This document shows positions 7,100 through 12,621 of a stretch of 12,621 nucleotides of DNA, in pieces; within the stretch, counting starts at the first letter, position 1, and every line of letters begins with the position of its first letter. Origin of the DNA: Chloroflexota bacterium (GTDB lineage: Bacteria; Chloroflexota; Ktedonobacteria; Ktedonobacterales; Ktedonobacteraceae); the NCBI GenBank assembly GCA_902810755.1, contig CADDYT010000173.1, forward strand, positions 1 through 12,621, given 5' to 3'. The notes beneath the pieces were generated by a model. That model saw only the letters and a program-made list of their open reading frames with translations. It had not been told where the DNA came from and ran no database searches. The translations under genes were made by a program, and so were the position numbers.

Positions 7100-7140
7100 T
7101 CCTGCCGCGTAGGCCCGGCGTGATCGCCTACGCGGCAGGA
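7100..7140. repeat. Perfect 15-bp inverted repeat
   Basis: TCCTGCCGCGTAGGC (7100-7114) and GCCTACGCGGCAGGA (7126-7140) are perfect reverse complements around an 11-base loop containing GTGATC. The inner GTAGGC...GCCTAC resembles the ends of the GTAGGG family, so it may be a divergent member. No T-run follows on the + strand. Confidence 0.7.
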
Positions 7141-7286
7141 ACAAGCGCAGCAATTTTCGCTATTTCGTTGATATTCTGCCTGTCTCTGATATTCATGGGG
7201 ATAATACTACCACTATGTGCCAGTCGTGTCAAGGTTTTCCAGACGCCTGATCGTCCGCCTGCTTCCAGAATAACTCATCAAATCCC

Positions 7287-7316
7287 TTGTAAAGCGCATC
7301 GAAGGTATGGTATGAT
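7287..7316 (+). promoter_or_regulatory. Probable promoter of the Uma2-family gene
   Basis: TTGTAA (7287-7292), 18 bases, then TATGAT (7311-7316) preceded by TGG, an extended -10 arrangement. The predicted start is near 7323, giving a leader of about 80 bases to the ATG at 7403. The match is good, but 18-base spacing and a 4-of-6 -35 leave some doubt. Confidence 0.55.
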
Positions 7317-7402
7317 TAGGAGCAACCCGCTACATCTGGGGCAAAACGTCGGGGGAGCGTAGGGCATGTCAACCGTTGCTTGCAACCGGAAAGGAGCATA
7401 GC

Positions 7403-8239
7403 ATGGCACGAGAGATCAGCAACCAGGTGCAATATTACTACGATTCTCACCCCACTCAGGAGGATTTGATGGGGGAAACGGTCTGGCATTCCCGGCTCAT
7501 TCACTACCTCTTCGAGGTTCTTAGCTGGCTGTTCCACGACCAGACATGCGCCATTTACGAGAATCTTAACTTCTACCAGACTTTCGAATACGATGAATAC
7601 CCGTTTGCCCCGGACCTGGCAGTCATCAAAGGAGTACCGTTAGAGTATGTCAGAAGTTGGGCGCCGGGCAGGATTGGTATTCCACCACACGTTATCTTCG
7701 AGATTCTTTCAGAGGAGACCTGGAAGAAGGATGTGCGTGAGAAACCCACGAAATATGCCCGTCTGGGCGTGCAAGAATACTTCGCCTATGATCCCGGTGA
7801 ACCGCCCATCAACCGTGCTACCGCCAGACGCCTCTCTGGCTGGCGACTGGATGCCCGACTGCGGGAGATGATCGAGATACAGCCTGATGCAGAGGGTCGA
7901 CTCTGGAGCGAACAATTGCAATGCTGGCTTGTACCGGAGGGAATATATCTCCGCCTCTATGATCGCGAACGCCGCCTCTGCCTGACGGAGGCCCAGGCGC
8001 AGGCTTTGCGAGCCGCAGAGGAAGCTCGCCAGGCGCAGAGAGCCAGACAGGCGGAGGAAGAGGCGAGGAAGCAGGCAGAGGAGGAAGCTCGTCAGGCGCA
8101 AAGAGCCAGACAGGCGGAGGAAGAGGCGAGGAAGCAGGCAGAGGAGGCTCAGAAACAGGCGGAGGAAGAGGCGAGGCGAGCGCAGGCTCTGGCGGAGAAA
8201 CTGCGCGCGCTGGGCATCAATCCAGATGATGTCGTGTGA
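7403..8239 (+). CDS. Uma2-family (DUF820) putative nuclease with coiled-coil tail
   Basis: The 278-residue protein has an N-terminal PD-(D/E)xK-type domain of the Uma2 family: FAPDLAVIKG (Asp71), VIFEILSEET (Glu100 in ExL), and DVREKPTKYARLGVQEYFAYDP (Lys114 and the conserved KYarlGVqEYf segment). These are the residues expected for metal-dependent DNA cleavage, but family members are abundant, usually orphan, and their real role is not well established. From about residue 195 to 268 the protein is an Ala/Glu/Arg/Gln-rich coiled coil containing a duplicated 21-residue (three-heptad) unit, ending in LRALGINPDDVV. ATG 7403 is chosen because AAGGAG at 7391-7396 lies six bases upstream; an in-frame start at 7376 has no such site. 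No methyltransferase or partner gene is adjacent. The gene has its own promoter and terminator. Confidence 0.85.
   Translation: MAREISNQVQYYYDSHPTQEDLMGETVWHSRLIHYLFEVLSWLFHDQTCAIYENLNFYQTFEYDEYPFAPDLAVIKGVPLEYVRSWAPGRIGIPPHVIFEILSEETWKKDVREKPTKYARLGVQEYFAYDPGEPPINRATARRLSGWRLDARLREMIEIQPDAEGRLWSEQLQCWLVPEGIYLRLYDRERRLCLTEAQAQALRAAEEARQAQRARQAEEEARKQAEEEARQAQRARQAEEEARKQAEEAQKQAEEEARRAQALAEKLRALGINPDDVV
8018..8143 (+). repeat. Two tandem 63-bp units in the coiled-coil region
   Basis: Positions 8018-8080 and 8081-8143 are two head-to-tail copies differing at two synonymous bases (CGC/CGT and CAG/CAA). Each encodes 21 residues, starting EEARQAQRARQ, equal to three heptads, so copy-number change would keep both reading frame and heptad phase. 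A partial third degenerate unit follows. Confidence 0.85.
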
Positions 8240-8274
8240 AGGCTTTCATCATAGCGGCAAGATGATGGCTGAAA

Positions 8275-8314
8275 AGCAGGCAGTAGATGATTTCATCTGC
8301 TGCCTGCTGATTTT
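8275..8314 (+). terminator. Intrinsic terminator of the Uma2-family gene
   Basis: AGCAGGCAGTAGATG (8275-8289) and CATCTGCTGCCTGCT (8294-8308) form a 15-bp stem with one T-G wobble and an ATTT tetraloop, followed by GATTTTCTC. It lies 35 bases after the stop at 8239. Confidence 0.82.
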
Positions 8315-8429
8315 CTCTGCGAACATTATGCTTGCCCTTATTGCGTATATCTTCTGTTCCAGAATATGGGCCTCATAGCGTACTATATGAATGAGAGATA
8401 CCATTATTTTTTTGTGAAGGGGCAAGAAG

Positions 8430-9566
8430 ATGTCACGCAGCGAGACCAGAACAGAGAGTGAGAAAGAGGCGAGGATTGAGCGGGGGAAGAGCAGGCTCAA
8501 TCTGGAACGAGGGCAGGTGATTATGCTTGGCGGCGCGATTGTAGCGAGCGTCCTGTCAGGCATCCTTTCGGCGGCGGGGGCGAATGCGGTGCTGATTTTT
8601 GTGATCGCGGGGGTGGCGCTGGCGCTGCTGGCGGCGCTGGTGGGAGAGGCGACCGATCAGGTGGGGGCGCGGCTGGGGCCGGGGGCGACGGGCGTGCTGC
8701 AATCGGCGCTGGGCAACCTGCCGGAACTATTTGTGGGCATCTTCGCGCTGCGCGCCGGGCTGCTGGAAGTGGTGCAGGCGGCGCTGGTTGGCTCCATCCT
8801 GGGCAACAGCCTGTTTGTGCTTGGCCTGGCCTTCCTTGTCGGCGGGCTACGGCACGGCACGCAGCGTTTTAACTCGGACACGCCGCGTATGATCGCCACG
8901 CTGACCCTGCTTGCAGTAGCGGCGCTGGTCATTCCCACGCTGACGCTGGGGCTGCACACGCCGGCGGCAGGACACGAAGAGGGGTTAAGCATTGCCTGCG
9001 CCATTATCCTGCTGCTCGTCTTCCTCGCCAGCATCCCCGTCTCGCTCAAAGGCGGCCCGGCGAGCATCTCCACCGGCAAGCTTGTCCCCGCCGACGTTCG
9101 CGACCTCTGGCCCGTCTGGCTGGCGATTGTCGTGCTGATCGGCGCGGGCGTCGGCTCCGCCTTCGTCTCCGACTGGTTCATCGCCGCTCTGACCCCCGCC
9201 ATTCACGCGCTGCATATCTCGCAGGGCTTCACCGGGCTGGTCATTGTGGCGCTGGCGGGCAACGCGGTCGAAAACGTGGTGGGCATCCAGTTCGCAGCGC
9301 GCAACCGGCCCGATTTCGCCATCAGCGTCATCCTCAATAGCTCGTTGCAGGTCGCCCTCGGCCTGATTCCGGTGCTGGTGCTGCTCAGCTTCGTGATCGG
9401 CGGCGTCCACCTCACGCTCGTGCTGGCTCCCCTGCTCGTGGCCGCCCTCGCTCTGACCGCCATTCTCAGCACAGTCATCATCTACGATGGCGAATCGAAC
9501 TGGCTGGAAGGGCTGGCCCTCATCGGCCTCTACGCCATCATCGCCGTCTCCTTCTGGTGGGGATAA
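8430..9566 (+). CDS. Ca2+/H+ antiporter-type cation exchanger (CaCA, CAX-like)
   Basis: The 378-residue integral membrane protein has about 11 hydrophobic helices and the two alpha-repeats of the calcium/cation antiporter superfamily. Alpha-1 is GNLPELFVGIFALRAG (about 95-110, Glu99) followed by VVQAALVGSILGNSLFVLG. Alpha-2 is GNAVENVVGIQFAARN (about 277-292, Glu281) followed by DFAISVILNSSLQVALGL. Both transport glutamates are kept. The GN.xE and QxAL signatures point to the H+-coupled CAX/ChaA group rather than Na+/Ca2+ exchangers. The hydrophilic N-terminus (1-27) is charged, without the signal of an exported domain. AAGGGG at 8417-8422, seven bases before ATG 8430, supports the start. The gene is convergent with the MFS gene, five bases apart. 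The first half is rich in G-ending codons (GCG, CTG, GGG) and the second in C-ending ones (GCC, CTC). Confidence 0.9.
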   Translation: MSRSETRTESEKEARIERGKSRLNLERGQVIMLGGAIVASVLSGILSAAGANAVLIFVIAGVALALLAALVGEATDQVGARLGPGATGVLQSALGNLPELFVGIFALRAGLLEVVQAALVGSILGNSLFVLGLAFLVGGLRHGTQRFNSDTPRMIATLTLLAVAALVIPTLTLGLHTPAAGHEEGLSIACAIILLLVFLASIPVSLKGGPASISTGKLVPADVRDLWPVWLAIVVLIGAGVGSAFVSDWFIAALTPAIHALHISQGFTGLVIVALAGNAVENVVGIQFAARNRPDFAISVILNSSLQVALGLIPVLVLLSFVIGGVHLTLVLAPLLVAALALTAILSTVIIYDGESNWLEGLALIGLYAIIAVSFWWG

Positions 9567-9571
9567 GAACA

Positions 9572-10822
9572 TTAGAGCATCTCTGTCTGCTGCTCTTCTC
9601 TCATAGCGTCCACCAGTTCTCCGTATTGTTCGCTGTTCTCCTTTGAACGTGCTCCGTAGATGAGGCCGTGACTTTCAGCAAAGCGAATCATGCTGCCGCC
9701 GACAAGGATGAAGAGGCCGTAGGCGATGCCCAGCGTGAAGAGGGGCAGGCGGTAGTTGAGGCCGTAGAGCGGGCTGAAGACGTTCGCGCCGACAAACGCG
9801 CCGATCAGACCGATAGTTGAGTACATGCCCTGCACGCGGGCGCGCACATCGACATCAGAGGCAGTGGCGACGTGTGAGTCGACGGCGGGCTGCACGAAGG
9901 CATAGAAGCAGCTCTGGATGGCGAAGAGCGCGACAATGAGGAAGATGGCGCTGGTCAGGCCATAGACGATGTAGAGTGGCACCTGCGCCAGGCCACCGAT
10001 GAGAATGAGCCACGAACGTCGCCTGCGATCGGCCACACGCCCACCGAAAGGCGAGAGCAGCATGCTTGGAATGGCCCACATCATGTAGGCGAAGCCGATG
10101 ACCGCCACGGACGCTCCCAGGTGGTCGTGCATCCAGAGCGGCATGACGGTCTGGTCGAAGCCCAGATAGAGGTAATCGCCGAAGGCCAGCAGGTACGCGC
10201 CTACCAGGGGCAGCGTGAAGAGCTGGCGATAGGGGATAGCGGCGCTGCGCTTCGCTGCCGCCGTCGGCAACGGTTGCTTCACCTTGATGAGGGTGAGCGT
10301 GATGACAATGGCAAAGAGGCGGAAGACAACAGCCCCGATGAAGGCGCTGGCATAGCCGGTGGTGGCGAGCAGGCCACCGAGGCCCGGCCCCAGCAGGAAA
10401 CCGGCATTGAAGGCCGCGCCAAAGATGCCGTAGGCCTCGCCTCGCTTTTCCGGCGGCACCTCATCAACGATCAGCGCGCGGGCGGCGGGCAGCACGCCGG
10501 CGGCAGCCACGCCTTCGAGCAGGCGCAGGAAGACGAACTGGAGGGGGTCGACGATAAACAGGTAGGCCAGCGCCAGCATGGCCTGCACGAGAAAGCCGAC
10601 CACCAGCACCTGCTTGCGCCCCCAGCGATCCGCCAGCCAGCCCACCGGGTACTGAAAGAGGAAATTTGAGACCAGGTAGGCCGAAGCCATCGCCCCGATA
10701 ATCGCCAGCGATGCCCCCTGCGATTGCGCGTACAGAACGCGCACAGGCCCCACCATGCCAATACCTGTATAAGCCACAAAAACGGCCAGCGAAACCGCCA
10801 GCAATGTTCGATTGCGCAGCAT
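9572..10822 (-). CDS. MFS transporter, drug-efflux (DHA1-like) type
   Basis: The 416-residue protein has about 12 membrane helices in two halves. Motif A is present between helices 2 and 3 (GWLADRWGRKQ, 61-71) and its degenerate repeat in the second half (GGRVADRRRRS, 260-270). A motif-C-like GAAFNAGFLLGPGLGG (135-150) in helix 5 is typical of proton-coupled antiporters, which supports efflux rather than uptake; the substrate is unknown. The C-terminus (about 380-416) is a charged cytoplasmic tail. ATG 10822 is chosen because AGGAG lies five bases upstream and the -10 box at 10862-10867 falls inside the longer in-frame extension to 10885, ruling that extension out. The stop is five bases from the stop of the cation exchanger on the other strand, with no room for a separate terminator. 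Confidence 0.9.
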   Translation of the reverse strand: MLRNRTLLAVSLAVFVAYTGIGMVGPVRVLYAQSQGASLAIIGAMASAYLVSNFLFQYPVGWLADRWGRKQVLVVGFLVQAMLALAYLFIVDPLQFVFLRLLEGVAAAGVLPAARALIVDEVPPEKRGEAYGIFGAAFNAGFLLGPGLGGLLATTGYASAFIGAVVFRLFAIVITLTLIKVKQPLPTAAAKRSAAIPYRQLFTLPLVGAYLLAFGDYLYLGFDQTVMPLWMHDHLGASVAVIGFAYMMWAIPSMLLSPFGGRVADRRRRSWLILIGGLAQVPLYIVYGLTSAIFLIVALFAIQSCFYAFVQPAVDSHVATASDVDVRARVQGMYSTIGLIGAFVGANVFSPLYGLNYRLPLFTLGIAYGLFILVGGSMIRFAESHGLIYGARSKENSEQYGELVDAMREEQQTEML

Positions 10823-10861
10823 GCCTTCTCCTCTGGAGTACGAAACAAGGTGTAGAGACAT

Positions 10862-10890
10862 ATTATACAACATCGGCGCTTTCATTGCCT
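10862..10890 (-). promoter_or_regulatory. Probable promoter of the MFS gene
   Basis: A perfect TATAAT -10 reads on the - strand from 10867 to 10862. At 17 bases the -35 is AGGCAA (10890 to 10885), a weak match, so strength may depend on an activator. Transcription from about 10855 gives a leader of about 33 bases, consistent with the start at 10822. Confidence 0.5.
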
Positions 10891-10982
10891 GAGTATATGA
10901 AACCCAGGGTCCGTCGTTTCAGGCTCAGTAAGATTTGCAAAAATGTGCGAGAATAGAGATAAAATACGACCGGAGGTCACTT

Positions 10983-11186
10983 ATGTCTCAGGAGAAAGAT
11001 CAGAGCCTGATTTTGATTCCTGGCAGCATACGTAGCGATAAGCGGGATTTGCTCAGCGCAGTGAACTCCTTCTCGTTTCTGCAGGTCAGGGATAAGCAGG
11101 GGCGAACGCTGCTCAATATTCCGCTGTGGGTCGTGGCGGTCGCGCTCGCTATCTTCTTCGCGGTGAGAGCGATACGCTCCCGGTGA
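10983..11186 (+). CDS. Small membrane protein, DUF4342-like pattern
   Basis: The 67-residue protein has a soluble N-terminal part (about 1-45) with VRDKQGRTLLNIPL (35-48), then one hydrophobic helix (about 48-63) and a basic end (RAIRSR). The pattern of a basic strand, GRTLLxIPL and a hydrophobic segment resembles DUF4342 proteins, but I assign this only by eye. GGAGG at 10972-10976, six bases before ATG 10983, is a strong ribosome binding site. The gap to the molybdoenzyme gene is 16 bases, so the two are probably one operon. Candidate promoter elements TTGCAA (10935-10940) and TAAAAT (10960-10965) are spaced 19 bases apart and lie too close to the start to be trusted. Function unknown. Confidence 0.72.
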   Translation: MSQEKDQSLILIPGSIRSDKRDLLSAVNSFSFLQVRDKQGRTLLNIPLWVVAVALAIFFAVRAIRSR

Positions 11187-11202
11187 GAGAGAGGAACTCT
11201 GC

Positions 11203-12264
11203 ATGTCGCCGCGCCTCACCGATTGGAGTCTCGCGCTTGCCGCCGCCCTGGCGTGTCTGAGCGGCATTATCGGGCTGGTGAGCGGGCAGCCACAGGAGTG
11301 GTTTGTCTTTGCGCTGCACGCGGTGGCGGGCCTCTGGCTGCTCCTGTTGTTGTGGGGCAAGCTGCGGCGCGTCTGGCCCCGGCTCATTCATCGCCGACTC
11401 CGTGATCGCCGCACCATCTTTGCCCTGCTGGCCTTGCCGACGGTCGTGCTGGCAATCGGCACGGGTATCTGGTGGGTAGTCGGCGGCGATATCGATGTAG
11501 CCGGGTTGAATGCGCTGAACTGGCATATTGGCCTGGGCTTCGCGCTGGCGGCGGCAATTGTCTTGCATATGCTTGTGCGGGCGAAGCGGCTGCGCAAACG
11601 AGACATTATGGGAAGGCGAAAGGCAGTGCATTTCGGTGCGCTGCTGCTGGCCAGCGCGGCACTATGGCCCCTGCAACAGGCAGGCGAACACGCGCTGCAT
11701 CTGCCCGGCGCGCAGGAACGCTTCACCGGCTCGCGTGAGATGGGCAGCTACGCGGGCAATGCCTTTCCCACTTCAAGCTGGGTGGCCGATGCGCCGCGCC
11801 CGCTGGACGCGCAGACCTGGCGGCTCTCGCTTGGCGGCGCCGTCAAAACGCCCCGAAGCTTCTCCTACGATGAGCTGGTCACCGCTGGCGATACACTGGA
11901 GGCCACTCTGGATTGCACCGGCGGCTTTTACAGCACACAGCACTGGCAGGGCATTCGTATCGGTCGCCTGCTCGATAGCGTCACGCCCCATCCTGAGGCG
12001 CGCTACGTGAGCTTCATCTCCGTCACAAGCTATCGCTGGAGCTTGCCGTTGGAAGAGGCCCGCGCCGCGCTGCTGGCAACCCATAGCGGCTCTGAACCCC
12101 TCTCGCACGAACATGGCTTTCCCCTGCGCCTCGTCGCCCCCGGCCATCGCGGCTTCCAGTGGGTCAAGTGGATCACCCGCGTGGAGGTGCTGGCAGAACC
12201 GGATGCCGGGCAGGTTGTCAGCATCTTCACCAGCAGCTTCACGGATGTCGGGCGCGGGAAGTAA
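11203..12264 (+). CDS. Membrane-bound molybdopterin oxidoreductase fused to a cytochrome b-like domain
   Basis: The 353-residue protein has five hydrophobic helices (about 10-28, 33-52, 71-94, 105-126, 142-158), then a soluble domain to the end. Helices 2 and 4 carry histidines (His39; His108 and His122) placed as in heme-b-binding membrane domains. The C-terminal part (about 200-335) is the sulfite oxidase/MsrP-type molybdopterin domain: Cys238 in TLDCTGGFYSTQHW is the expected molybdenum ligand, and GFPLRLVAPGHRGFQWVKWITRVEV is the typical end of the domain. It lacks an N-terminal Tat signal, but GRRKAVHFGALLLASAAL at 137-154 places a twin arginine (Arg138-Arg139) just before the last helix. 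The soluble domain probably faces outside. The substrate is unknown; sulfite or oxidised methionine are precedents in the family. AGAGG at 11190-11194 precedes the start by eight bases. Confidence 0.87.
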   Translation: MSPRLTDWSLALAAALACLSGIIGLVSGQPQEWFVFALHAVAGLWLLLLLWGKLRRVWPRLIHRRLRDRRTIFALLALPTVVLAIGTGIWWVVGGDIDVAGLNALNWHIGLGFALAAAIVLHMLVRAKRLRKRDIMGRRKAVHFGALLLASAALWPLQQAGEHALHLPGAQERFTGSREMGSYAGNAFPTSSWVADAPRPLDAQTWRLSLGGAVKTPRSFSYDELVTAGDTLEATLDCTGGFYSTQHWQGIRIGRLLDSVTPHPEARYVSFISVTSYRWSLPLEEARAALLATHSGSEPLSHEHGFPLRLVAPGHRGFQWVKWITRVEVLAEPDAGQVVSIFTSSFTDVGRGK

Positions 12265-12581
12265 GGCCCGCTTGAACTGCTTCTATCCGTTTTCTCGCCG
12301 CCTCGAAATGGGTCTATCTCTATACCAGCATCTCCCCGGTTGCAGGACAACTACTCCTGTTCAGCCATCGTATGCCCATCGGTGCTTCTTTCGTAGCAGA
12401 GGATACGTGTTAAGAATAGTTGCTTGCTCGCCAGGGTAGAGCAAGAACTGAAGATGGAGATTTTACAGATTGTTTACACATTTCTGCCCCTTTCTTGAGA
12501 AAGGGAAGCTAGCATAAAAAGCAGTGTAAACTTTCGGAGATCACAAATCTCTCTGTGGTGAGTAGTAAGGAGTTATGAAGA
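12265..12581 (+). other. Intergenic leader with several inverted repeats
   Basis: No gene is seen in this 317-base stretch. It contains CTTGCTC / GAGCAAG around nine bases (12423-12445), GTTTACAC / GTGTAAAC 44 bases apart (12472-12531), CCCTTTCT / AGAAAGGG around TG (12488-12505) and GAGAT / ATCTC around CACAA (12537-12551). AAGGAG at 12567-12572 is the ribosome binding site of the last gene. No clear -35/-10 pair was found. No T-rich terminator follows the molybdoenzyme gene; a weak GCGGG/CCCGC stem overlaps its stop. Confidence 0.55.
12472..12531. promoter_or_regulatory. Candidate operator: inverted GTTTACAC / GTGTAAAC pair with central palindrome
   Basis: GTTTACAC (12472-12479) and GTGTAAAC (12524-12531) are perfect inverted copies 44 bases apart, flanking the 18-base near-palindrome CCCTTTCTTGAGAAAGGG (12488-12505). 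The arrangement, about 50-110 bases upstream of a gene start, suggests protein-binding sites with possible looping, or a regulatory RNA structure. No regulator is encoded in the window to test it. Confidence 0.4.
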
Positions 12582-12621
12582 ATGTCTATACAACCCCGTC
12601 AGGGTACTTTCGAACACGTCG
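12582..12621 (+). CDS. Start of an unidentified gene (truncated by window end)
   Basis: The first 13 codons read MSIQPRQGTFEHV and run off the window. ATG 12582 is preferred because AAGGAG (12567-12572) lies nine bases upstream. An alternative ATG at 12575 in another frame (MKNVYTTPSGYF) is only two bases from that site. The product cannot be identified. Its long structured leader suggests regulated expression. Confidence 0.5.
   Translation, partial: MSIQPRQGTFEHV

Larger units (their letters stand above)
6662..7286. other. Divergent intergenic region with palindrome cluster
   Basis: Open frames in this region are short, overlapping and without ribosome binding sites, so I call no gene. It carries the upstream region of the ABC-F gene, a run of CTCGTC-like steps near 6808-6840, and three palindromes between 6998 and 7140. 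No clear sigma-70 promoter for the ABC-F gene was found. Confidence 0.55.

Noticed and set aside
6998..7140. CRISPR array
   Set aside because: The repeats are palindromes of different sequence and spacing, not identical direct repeats with uniform spacers, and there are no cas genes.
7403..8239. Restriction-modification system around the Uma2-family protein
   Set aside because: No methyltransferase or specificity gene is adjacent, and Uma2 proteins are commonly orphan.
8341..8429. Promoter for the cation exchanger (TACTAT near 8382)
   Set aside because: No -35 of acceptable quality at 16-18 bases; the region is AT-rich but not decisive.
10823..10885. N-terminal extension of the MFS protein
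   Set aside because: The region contains the TATAAT box, and AGGAG is placed correctly for the ATG at 10822.

Overview
The window looks like a chromosomal segment of a GC-rich, non-proteobacterial bacterium, most likely a Chloroflexota member of the Ktedonobacteria type. This is an inference. It rests on short dispersed palindromes beginning GTAGGG and ending CCCTAC, and on the gene mix: a Uma2-family protein with a coiled-coil tail, a membrane-anchored WD40 propeller, a pentapeptide-repeat protein and a YtcJ-like amidohydrolase. No rRNA, tRNA, CRISPR array, transposase or phage gene was seen.

Layout. Positions 1-181 are a non-coding leader with palindromic repeats. A two-gene operon follows on the + strand: an alpha/beta-hydrolase-fold protein (182-1120) that overlaps, through ATGA, a metal-dependent amidohydrolase (1117-2781). 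The amidohydrolase carries an in-frame insertion containing a copy of the palindromic repeat. A strong hairpin (2787-2830) separates it from a convergent, membrane-anchored seven-bladed WD40 protein (2838-3908, - strand) that has a near-consensus promoter at 3970-3998. About 560 bases without a convincing gene come next. A small pentapeptide-repeat protein (4562-4990, +) then meets a convergent ABC-F ATPase (5054-6661, -) across a GTAGGG palindrome.

The 741-base divergent gap after the ABC-F gene holds three palindromes in a row and the promoter of a Uma2-family protein (7403-8239, +), which ends in a coiled coil and a good intrinsic terminator. A Ca2+/H+ antiporter-type cation exchanger (8430-9566, +) converges with only five bases to spare on an MFS efflux-type transporter (9572-10822, -). 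Divergent from the transporter is a two-gene operon: a 67-residue membrane protein (10983-11186) and a polytopic protein fusing a heme-b-like membrane domain to a sulfite-oxidase/MsrP-type molybdopterin domain (11203-12264). The window ends in a leader rich in inverted repeats and the first 13 codons of another gene (from 12582).

Most genes are separate transcription units. Only the hydrolase/amidohydrolase pair and the small membrane protein/molybdoenzyme pair look co-transcribed. I see no clear multi-gene defence or biosynthetic system. The most interesting signals are the repeat insertion inside the amidohydrolase, the missing nucleophile in the hydrolase-fold protein, the internal twin-arginine motif ahead of the last membrane helix of the molybdoenzyme, and the palindrome clusters between genes.
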